DNA from: an uncultured Burkholderiales Genera incertae sedis bacterium
Lineage (GTDB): Bacteria; Pseudomonadota; Gammaproteobacteria; Burkholderiales; Eutrophovitaceae
Length of the DNA: 5,004 nucleotides
Direction of reading: 5' to 3'
Assembly (NCBI GenBank): GCA_905479505.1
Contig: CAJQMS010000083.1
Coordinates: forward strand, 1-5,004
Positions 1 to 5,004 of this stretch are shown here, one piece after another. Under the pieces are notes generated by a model that saw only the letters and a list, made by a program, of their open reading frames with translations, had not been told where the DNA came from and did not search any database. Every line of letters begins with the position of its first letter. Position 1 is the stretch's first letter. The translations under genes and the position numbers were made by a program.

Positions 1-672
1 CTCTTCCTCAGCCTCCGTGAGGGGTACTTCTATAAATTTCGCTCCTAGCGATTCGACCTGTTCCTTCGTCTCCGGTCGAACATCAGTAGCCTCAACGACA
101 GCGCCCAGTCGTTTTGCCGTTGCGATTGCCTGAAGTCCAGCAACACCAACACCCATGATCACTACCCTAGCAGCTTTCACTGTGCCCGCTGCTGTCATCA
201 ACATTGGCATAAGTTTTGGATAAACATTTGCGGCCATAAGCACTGCTTTGTAGCCAGCCAAATTTGCTTGAGAAGACAACACGTCCATAGATTGAGCACG
301 TGAGATCCGTGGGAGACGCTCCATCGCAAACCCAATGACGCCAGATGCTTTCAACCGGTTAATGATTGTCTCGCTGTGAGGTTGTAACAAACCGATAATC
401 ACTTGATTTTCTTTTAATAAATTGGATTCACTCTCATTTGGGCCTTGAACTTTCAGAATGAGTTCAGCGCTCTCATAAATTTTGGCAGCACTGTCGACCA
501 GACTCGCCCCAGCTTCTTCATAAGCGCTGTCAGGAAACGAAGATTTTTCCCCAGCACCCGTTTGAACAAGAACCTGATGTAAGCCTTTGGCTACAAATTT
601 TTTCACTGTTTCCGGAGTGGCAGCAACTCGATTTTCGCCCTCTAGTAACTCTGTTGGTATTCCAATTAACAT
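1..672 (-). CDS. pntA: NAD(P) transhydrogenase alpha subunit, N-terminal part (cut by window edge)
   Basis: This gene encodes the soluble NAD(H)-binding domain I of the membrane proton-translocating transhydrogenase, which couples proton re-entry to hydride transfer from NADH to NADP+ and so supplies NADPH. I translated 224 codons by hand from the ATG at 672 down to base 1, with no stop; the C-terminus lies off the left edge. The start MLIGIPTE is typical of the family. Residues 1-140 are the AlaDH/PNT N-terminal domain and contain the signature RISRAQSMDVLSSQANLAGY (122-141). Its R122, Q127, D130 and S133 align with R127, Q132, D135 and S138 of the Rhodospirillum rubrum domain I active site. 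The Rossmann dinucleotide loop GVGVAG is at 174-179, and D197 of ATDVR sits at the end of the second strand, where NAD ribose is usually bound. An AGGG ribosome site (682-685) lies 9 nt before the ATG. Whether this is the full-length (~510 aa) or the split (~380 aa) alpha form cannot be seen here. Confidence 0.95.
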   Translation of the reverse strand, partial: MLIGIPTELLEGENRVAATPETVKKFVAKGLHQVLVQTGAGEKSSFPDSAYEEAGASLVDSAAKIYESAELILKVQGPNESESNLLKENQVIIGLLQPHSETIINRLKASGVIGFAMERLPRISRAQSMDVLSSQANLAGYKAVLMAANVYPKLMPMLMTAAGTVKAARVVIMGVGVAGLQAIATAKRLGAVVEATDVRPETKEQVESLGAKFIEVPLTEAEEE

Positions 673-700
673 CAATCGACGCCCTATGGTTTATCGTTGG

Positions 701-723
701 GACTCAATTGCTAAACTTGAGTC
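701..723. promoter_or_regulatory. Perfect 7-bp inverted repeat upstream of pntA (possible operator or 5'UTR hairpin)
   Basis: GACTCAA (701-707) and TTGAGTC (717-723) are exact reverse complements separated by 9 bp. The element ends 28 bp before the pntA ATG. As DNA it has the size and spacing of a dimeric regulator site (centre-to-centre 16 bp, about one and a half helical turns). As RNA in the pntA leader it would form a 7-bp stem with a 9-nt loop upstream of the ribosome site. It has no U-tract and is not a terminator. The function is inferred only from shape and position, and no specific regulator is recognised. Confidence 0.35.
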
Positions 724-737
724 AAATTGAAGCATAT

Positions 738-765
738 TTGCAACTAATCTATTGAAACTTAATAT
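738..765 (+). promoter_or_regulatory. Weak sigma70-like promoter candidate for mutL
   Basis: TTGCAA (738-743), a 16-bp spacer and TAATAT (760-765) each match four of six consensus bases. Transcription would start near 772, leaving a leader of about 80 nt before the mutL ATG. The match is weak and the surrounding sequence is AT-rich, so chance agreement is quite possible. Confidence 0.25.
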
Positions 766-829
766 TGAGAGTTTGTTTCTTCACTATCCCAACTTTTGCA
801 AATTCTACATGAAGGAAAAATTAGTCGTT

Positions 830-835
830 TAAAAT
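830..835 (+). promoter_or_regulatory. Good -10 hexamer (TAAAAT) just before mutL, no clear -35
   Basis: TAAAAT matches five of six bases of the sigma70 -10 consensus and ends 17 bp before the mutL ATG. A transcript from it would begin near 842 with a leader of only about 11 nt. No recognisable -35 lies 16-18 bp upstream and there is no TGn extension. It is noted because mutL also lacks a visible Shine-Dalgarno sequence, which would fit a very short leader. Confidence 0.15.
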
Positions 836-852
836 CTGTACCATTAAACCTT

Positions 853-2661
853 ATGTCAATAATCAGATCGCTTCCTGACGTCCTCATTAGTCAAATCGCT
901 GCTGGCGAGGTGGTAGAGAGACCGGCGTCCGTTCTTAAAGAATTAGTTGAAAATAGTGTTGACTCAGGTGCCACCGAAATTAGTATCTCGATCGTTGACG
1001 GTGGTATGCGAGAAATACGGGTTGCGGATAATGGTCCAGGGATTCCTCAACAACAATTGCCCCTCGCGTTGTCACGCCATGCAACAAGCAAAATACAAGG
1101 GCTAGAGGACCTTGAGTCCATTCAAAGCCTGGGTTTCAGAGGCGAGGCGCTAGCCTCTATCGCGTCAGTTTCTCAGCTCACTCTGGCAAGTAGACATGGA
1201 GGGGAAGCGCACAGTTGGAAAATAAACGCAGACGGGGGAAATGTATCCGAACCCATACCTTGTGCGCTTGACAAAGGCACTGTAGTGACCGTTAAGAACT
1301 TATATTTCAACACCCCCGCGAGAAAAAAATTTCTTAAATCACCGAATACCGAATATGGGCACTGTGATGAAGTCTACAAACATATTGCACTGGCGAATCC
1401 CCATGTCAGGTTTTCAATCATGCACAATGGAAAACCAAAACGTAGGGCTCAGGCAACAAGTATTGAGATGCGCGTTACAGAAACTCTAGGGTCTAGCCTA
1501 ACGGAGGCCAGCATTTGGATTGATGAAGGCTCTGCAGAACTATCTCTCAGCGGGTTTGTTCAACAACCAGGCTACGAAACCACAAAAAAAGACAATCAAT
1601 ATCTCTTTGTTAACGGAAGATTTGTTCGGGACAGAGTGATTTCTCATGCAATACGTCAAGCATTTAACGATGTACTTCACCATGGAAAATCTGTTTCTCA
1701 CATTTTATTCCTGCAAATCAATCCAAAGTTAGTAGATGTCAATGTTCATCCGAGAAAAACGGAAGTTCGCTTTCACGAATCGCAAGCAATTCATCAGTTC
1801 ATTTTTCACGCGATTGAAAAGAAACTCTCATCAATCGATATGCATGCGAATAAAGTGACTCACTCATTTTTCCAAAATGCGAACATTTCACCAAGCCCTT
1901 TAGGTGCATCCTCTCAATCTAATTTAAATTTGTCCTCAGCAAGAAACTTGACCCGTCCTCAGGTATTCGGCACTTCAGAGATTGGGGGGTTTTCTGAGAT
2001 AGCGAGGGACTCAACTGAAGAGCGTAATATTACGGACCTTTCAAACTGGAATGCGTTTGAAGAAACAAATACTAGCGAACATGCACTCGGCTTTGCACTG
2101 GCACAGCTAAGCGGGGCTTATGTCCTTGCTCAAAACCAAAGCGGTCTGATCATCGTTGACATGCATGCCGCGCATGAACGTATCGTTTATGAACAGTTAA
2201 AAACCGCCCTCGACCTGGAGTCAATCCCCAAACAAACCTTACTGATCCCGATAGACATTCGGCTAGAACTAATCCAGATCGAAGTCGTTCATGAAAATGA
2301 AGCATTACTCAATACGTTAGGTTTTGAGTTTTCATCATCAGGACCAGAAAATATAGCGTTACGAGCAATTCCATCATTTATCGGAACTGACAAAGTTACT
2401 GGATTAGTAGAGAACGTCATAAAAGATATCGTCCATTACGGAAGTACCAGGGTTTTGCAGGAACATCGTAATGAAGTTTTATCAACATTAGCTTGTCATT
2501 CCGCGGTGCGCGCCAACCGTAAACTAACGATTGAAGAGATGAATAACTTGCTGAGGGAGATGGAAAAAACAGAACGATCGGATCATTGTAATCACGGTAG
2601 GCCGACGTGGTTTCACATTTCATTATCTGAGCTCGATACACGCTTCATGCGCGGCCAATAG
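853..2661 (+). CDS. mutL: DNA mismatch repair protein MutL, endonuclease type
   Basis: MutL links mismatch recognition by MutS to strand incision and removal. The product is 602 aa, a normal length. The N-terminal GHKL ATPase (1 to ~330) has ELVENSVDSGA (30-40, catalytic E30, Mg-binding N34), DNGPGI (59-64), RHATSKI (75-81), GFRGEAL (94-100) and the transducer motif VDVNVHPRKTEVRF (294-307). A Ser/Asn-rich linker follows (~335-405). The C-terminal dimerisation domain carries the metal-dependent nickase signature DMHA(X)2E(X)4E (D436, H438, E442, E447), plus ACHSAVRA (547-554, C548) and CNHGRPT (579-585, C579, H581). Spacing between these residues equals that in Bacillus subtilis MutL. QTLLIP (461-466) fits the sliding-clamp motif QxxLxP. 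I chose the ATG at 853 because MSIIRSLPDV aligns with known MutL starts; an in-frame TTG at 796 would add 19 unconserved residues. Neither start has a clear ribosome site. miaA follows after 43 bp. Confidence 0.97.
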   Translation: MSIIRSLPDVLISQIAAGEVVERPASVLKELVENSVDSGATEISISIVDGGMREIRVADNGPGIPQQQLPLALSRHATSKIQGLEDLESIQSLGFRGEALASIASVSQLTLASRHGGEAHSWKINADGGNVSEPIPCALDKGTVVTVKNLYFNTPARKKFLKSPNTEYGHCDEVYKHIALANPHVRFSIMHNGKPKRRAQATSIEMRVTETLGSSLTEASIWIDEGSAELSLSGFVQQPGYETTKKDNQYLFVNGRFVRDRVISHAIRQAFNDVLHHGKSVSHILFLQINPKLVDVNVHPRKTEVRFHESQAIHQFIFHAIEKKLSSIDMHANKVTHSFFQNANISPSPLGASSQSNLNLSSARNLTRPQVFGTSEIGGFSEIARDSTEERNITDLSNWNAFEETNTSEHALGFALAQLSGAYVLAQNQSGLIIVDMHAAHERIVYEQLKTALDLESIPKQTLLIPIDIRLELIQIEVVHENEALLNTLGFEFSSSGPENIALRAIPSFIGTDKVTGLVENVIKDIVHYGSTRVLQEHRNEVLSTLACHSAVRANRKLTIEEMNNLLREMEKTERSDHCNHGRPTWFHISLSELDTRFMRGQ

Positions 2662-2663
2662 TA

Positions 2664-2695
2664 AGCGCAGGCGCTCTACCAACTTCTCCGGTAGA
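2664..2695 (+). other. Two small stem-loops in the mutL-miaA gap
   Basis: AGCG/CGCT (2664-2667 and 2672-2675, loop CAGG) and TCTACC/GGTAGA (2675-2680 and 2690-2695, 9-nt loop) are two short adjacent inverted repeats in the 43-bp gap. Neither is followed by a T-run, so they are not intrinsic terminators. The 3' arm of the second includes GGTAG (2690-2694), the only purine-rich stretch at a usable distance (10 nt) before the miaA ATG. Folding could therefore mask a weak ribosome site. The stems are short and could be chance. Confidence 0.2.
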
Positions 2696-2704
2696 TATTC
2701 CCAC

Positions 2705-3646
2705 ATGACAAAGACAATAAAACCAACAGCAATATTTCTTCTCGGTCCAACTGCAGCAGGTAAAACTCAAATATGTCTTGAGTTAAGTAAAGAATTACCA
2801 ATCGAAGTCATTAGCGTGGACTCTGCACTCGTATATCGACACATGAATATTGGAACGGCCAAACCCATCGGTGAGGAGCTAACAAACTGTCCTCACCACC
2901 TTGTCGACATCATTGATCCGAACGAGCACTATTCCGCTGCAAAGTTTAAAAATGACGCGGAGCGACTCATTGAAGAGATCACCCTACGCGGGGCGATTCC
3001 TTTACTCGCGGGCGGCACTATGATGTATTACAAGGCCTTCAAAGAAGGTCTCAACAAATTACCTGAGAGAAATACGCAAATCAGAAACGAAATTGAAATA
3101 GATGCGAGAAAACATGGGTGGCAATACATACATAAAAAATTACGAGAAATCGACCCTGAGACAGCTAACCGACTGAGTCCTAACGATTCACAGCGAATTC
3201 AACGAGCCATGGAAGTATTTCAAGTAACAGGGCAGCCCATGAGTAAGTTAATTCTCAAAGAGTCGCCGAACAAAACGGACATCGAAACGCTTGATATCGC
3301 TCTAATCCCCGAAAATAGGGCCATTCTTCATGACTGTATTGCTAGACGATTTATAGGAATGATCGAACAAGGCCTGGTTGACGAAGTCATTAATCTTAAA
3401 AAAAATTGGAATCTCACATTAGAAATGCCCTCAATGAGATGCGTGGGCTATCGGCAAACTTGGGAATTTTTAGAGAATAAATACGACGAGGCATCGCTGA
3501 TTGAAAAAGGGTGTGCGGCTACCCGACAACTAGCCAAAAGGCAGCTCACTTGGCTTAGAAGCTTAACGATTAAGCACGTTTTCGATCCTTACGCTAACAA
3601 CACCCTGAGTGAGATCAAAGAGCTGACCAAAAAATTCGTACGCTAA
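2705..3646 (+). CDS. miaA: tRNA dimethylallyltransferase (tRNA delta(2)-isopentenylpyrophosphate transferase)
   Basis: MiaA transfers a dimethylallyl group from DMAPP to N6 of A37 in tRNAs that read codons starting with U. This gives i6A37, which MiaB usually converts to ms2i6A37; the modification steadies codon pairing and limits frameshifting. The protein is cytosolic. The 313-aa product is full length (E. coli MiaA is 316 aa). The P-loop GPTAAGKT is at 14-21. SVDSALVYRHMNIGTAKP (37-54) carries the conserved acidic residue D39, GGTMMYY (103-109) carries T105, and GYRQ (248-251) and the tRNA-contacting TRQLAKRQLTWLR (273-285) are all present. The ATG at 2705 places the P-loop at the usual distance from the N-terminus, although the ribosome site is weak (GGTAG). 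It sits 43 bp behind mutL, as in many proteobacteria, and is probably co-transcribed with it. The following gene is not hfq but the convergent xseA, whose stop overlaps this one. Confidence 0.97.
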   Translation: MTKTIKPTAIFLLGPTAAGKTQICLELSKELPIEVISVDSALVYRHMNIGTAKPIGEELTNCPHHLVDIIDPNEHYSAAKFKNDAERLIEEITLRGAIPLLAGGTMMYYKAFKEGLNKLPERNTQIRNEIEIDARKHGWQYIHKKLREIDPETANRLSPNDSQRIQRAMEVFQVTGQPMSKLILKESPNKTDIETLDIALIPENRAILHDCIARRFIGMIEQGLVDEVINLKKNWNLTLEMPSMRCVGYRQTWEFLENKYDEASLIEKGCAATRQLAKRQLTWLRSLTIKHVFDPYANNTLSEIKELTKKFVR

Positions 3647-4992
3647 CCTTTAGGTGTAATTTCCTTCTTAGCTGTAACGGATGTCTCTAACTCACCATCG
3701 CTTAACTGAATTTTTAATTGATCGTTAATAGCGACAGAGTCAACGCTCGTTAAAATCTCACCAGCACCGAACCTTACAATCGAATAACCTCTCGACACAA
3801 CTTGCTTTGGGTCGAGATGCGATAGGCCACCGCTTACCCGCGCCAAACGGTCGTGACTAACAGAGACAATGTTGGCCATCTCGCGACGGATCCTAAGCCT
3901 CATATTATTTAACACCAAGGCAGAGGCTTTGCTGTTCGGCTTTGCACGAGTTAAATGACTAAATCCCGCGATCAAACGTGCTTCTCGACCTCGCATTAAC
4001 CTTTGCGAACTGACACTGAGTCTTGCCGCCATTCGAGTTAGCGTTTCGATAAGCGAGGCATTACGTTTTCCGGGGTGAATTAACCTACGATTGAAATAAT
4101 CTAACTGTTGCTGCCAGACCTCAACTCTACCTCTCATTTTTCCAAGTAAATCTTTTGATAGCCTTCGTAAATCTGATCTTATTTCCGTTGCCGAGTAAAC
4201 CCCCGCAGCAGCGGCTGCAGTTGGTGTAACGGCGTGATGATCACATACGAAGTCGACCAGTGTTGTATCTGTTTCATGCCCGACACCGGATATTGTGGGG
4301 ATCGAGCACTGCGCAATTGCACGAATTAATTCCTCAGAGTTAAACTCCCATAAATCTTCATAGCTTCCCCCACCCCGACAAATAATCAAGACGTCAACCT
4401 CACAGCGTGCATCAGCGACCAAAACAGCCTCTGCAAGCCGTAACCCTGAGCCAACCCCTTGAACTGGAGAGTGATAAACAACAACGGAAACGCTAGGAGC
4501 TCGATCAGCCAGTGTTTTGCAAACATCACGGAGCGCCGCTGCATCTTTTGAAGTAACCACTCCGATTTTTTTAGGGAATCGAGGTAGAGGCTTTTTTTTG
4601 TCGGGCTCAAACAAGCCTTCCTCAGCCAGAAGACTTTTTCGCTTTTCATACCTTTCGAATAATTGTCCGATTCCAGAGCGTTGAATCAATTGGACGACCA
4701 ATTGAAACTCACCACGCTTCTCAAACATTGAGGGAGAGGCCAATACCTCCACTTCAAGACCATTATCGATCTCAAAATCAGCCCTTATGAGCCGCGAACG
4801 GAACAGTACGCATCGGACTTGGCTGGAATCATCCTTGAGGGAAAAATAACAATGACCTGACGCCGCTCGCACAAAATTTGAAATTTCGCCTTTAACCCAA
4901 ATCTCTGGAAAAGTATTTTCAATTAACGATTTGATATTTTTAGTTAACTGCGAAACCGTCAGAACGCCGGTTTGACTATTTTTCTTAATCAT
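3643..4992 (-). CDS. xseA: Exodeoxyribonuclease VII large subunit
   Basis: XseA is the catalytic subunit of ExoVII, which with several XseB small subunits degrades single-stranded DNA from either end to oligonucleotides. In E. coli it serves in mismatch repair and DNA-damage tolerance. The product is 449 aa, close to E. coli's 456. Residues ~9-105 form the OB-fold (LTVSQLTKNIK, WVKGEISNF, GHCYFSLKDD). The catalytic core starts near 110 and has KKIGVVTSKDAAALRDV (141-157), CRGGGSYEDLWEFNSEEL (205-222) and SGVGHETDTTLVDFVCD (235-251). D156, R206, H239 and D242 match the E. coli active-site residues D155, R205, H238 and D241. A helical region (~265-395) precedes the C-terminal RGYSIVR (401-407). 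H253 replaces the Arg usual in the family's ADxRAxTP motif. The ATG at 4992 gives a typical N-terminus, but the 12 bases beyond it show no stop and only a weak ribosome site, so an earlier start outside the window is possible. xseB is not adjacent within the window. Confidence 0.96.
   Translation of the reverse strand: MIKKNSQTGVLTVSQLTKNIKSLIENTFPEIWVKGEISNFVRAASGHCYFSLKDDSSQVRCVLFRSRLIRADFEIDNGLEVEVLASPSMFEKRGEFQLVVQLIQRSGIGQLFERYEKRKSLLAEEGLFEPDKKKPLPRFPKKIGVVTSKDAAALRDVCKTLADRAPSVSVVVYHSPVQGVGSGLRLAEAVLVADARCEVDVLIICRGGGSYEDLWEFNSEELIRAIAQCSIPTISGVGHETDTTLVDFVCDHHAVTPTAAAAAGVYSATEIRSDLRRLSKDLLGKMRGRVEVWQQQLDYFNRRLIHPGKRNASLIETLTRMAARLSVSSQRLMRGREARLIAGFSHLTRAKPNSKASALVLNNMRLRIRREMANIVSVSHDRLARVSGGLSHLDPKQVVSRGYSIVRFGAGEILTSVDSVAINDQLKIQLSDGELETSVTAKKEITPKG
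4560..4623 (-). other. Possible -1 frameshift (slippage) site inside xseA
   Basis: On the coding strand codons 132-134 read AAA AAA AAG (4599-4591), so the dnaX-type slippery heptamer A-AAA-AAG lies in the correct phase. An SD-like GAGGAAGG (4623-4616) precedes the run by 16 nt. Seven nt after it lies a potential stem CTCGATT/AATCG(G)AG (4583-4577 with 4567-4560, one bulged G, 9-nt loop). A -1 shift would add A-S-T-S-I-P and reach a TAA at 4573-4571, giving a 140-residue product with little more than the OB-fold. All parts are visible, but use of the site is inference: Lys-rich linkers in AT-leaning genes make such runs by chance, and the SD spacing is longer than the ~10 nt of dnaX. Confidence 0.2.
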
Positions 4993-5004
4993 AATTAATG
5001 CTCG

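Larger units (their letters stand above)
673..852. promoter_or_regulatory. Divergent pntA/mutL intergenic control region
   Basis: These 180 bp separate the divergent starts of pntA and mutL and hold no supportable gene. The region is AT-rich compared with the flanking genes. I see a perfect inverted repeat near pntA, listed separately, and two copies of TTTGCAA (737-743 and 795-801). Two weak promoter candidates for mutL are also listed separately. No convincing -35/-10 pair was found for pntA on the minus strand: TTGACT (reverse of 719-724) is a good -35 match but lacks a -10 at the proper distance. A seven-codon ORF (809-832, plus strand) has no ribosome site and is not called. Confidence 0.6.

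Noticed and set aside
809..832. A seven-codon ORF (MKEKLVV) upstream of mutL, considered as a leader peptide
   Set aside because: It has no ribosome site, no run of one regulatory amino acid and no attenuator-like structure after it.
2417..2641. A 74-codon open frame on the minus strand inside mutL
   Set aside because: It lies wholly antisense to the conserved MutL C-terminal domain, resembles no known protein and has the composition of a shadow frame.
3398..3405. A8 run in miaA (Lys-Lys-Asn) as a programmed frameshift site
   Set aside because: A-AAA-AAT is a poorer slippery sequence and I see no SD-like element or stem at the right distances.
3640..3700. Search for a bidirectional terminator at the miaA/xseA junction
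   Set aside because: Only a 3-bp ACC/GGT stem around TTTA is present, with no GC-rich stem and T-run; it is not a terminator.
4386..4649. An 87-codon open frame on the minus strand inside xseA
   Set aside because: It is the +1 frame of xseA across its conserved catalytic core, so it is a shadow. It is also not the frame reached by the possible -1 slip.
1..5004. Search for a novel system: mobile elements, CRISPR, phage or defence genes, tRNAs, riboswitches
   Set aside because: Nearly all of the window is accounted for by four well-known housekeeping genes. There are no long repeats, tRNA-like folds, transposase motifs or unexplained large gaps.

Overview
The window is an ordinary chromosomal housekeeping segment of a proteobacterium, most likely a gammaproteobacterium. 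That placement rests on three things: mutL directly followed by miaA on one strand, a MutL C-terminal signature (DMHAAHERI...YE) of the kind seen in Pseudomonas-type MutL, and the gammaproteobacterial look of MiaA and XseA. Base composition looks moderate, roughly mid-40s percent GC by eye. A betaproteobacterium cannot be excluded, and no species is named. I found no mobile element, CRISPR array, RNA gene, phage gene or defence system, and no new multi-gene system.

Layout: (1) Bases 1-672, minus strand: the first 224 codons of pntA, the alpha (NAD-binding) subunit of proton-translocating NAD(P) transhydrogenase, cut by the left edge. (2) Bases 673-852: a 180-bp divergent intergenic region that must hold the control signals for both pntA and mutL; it contains a perfect 7-bp inverted repeat just upstream of pntA and weak sigma70-like candidates for mutL. 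(3) Bases 853-2661, plus strand: mutL, 602 codons, a mismatch-repair ATPase with an intact C-terminal nicking-endonuclease signature. (4) Bases 2705-3646, plus strand: miaA, tRNA dimethylallyltransferase, 43 bp behind mutL and probably co-transcribed. (5) Bases 3643-4992, minus strand: xseA, exonuclease VII large subunit, convergent with miaA and overlapping its end by 4 bp. Its start lies 12 bases from the right edge.

How the genes relate: mutL and miaA are a classic conserved pair. MutL and ExoVII both act in methyl-directed mismatch repair in E. coli, MutL as coordinator and ExoVII as one of the redundant single-strand exonucleases. Here MutL carries its own nickase motif, which suggests a MutH-independent pathway. 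PntA belongs to NADPH/redox metabolism and is functionally unrelated.

The points most worth a second look are an in-phase A-AAA-AAG slippery site in xseA with an upstream purine-rich SD-like stretch and a downstream hairpin, the pntA-proximal inverted repeat, a histidine at a normally arginine position near the XseA active site, and the lack of hfq after miaA.
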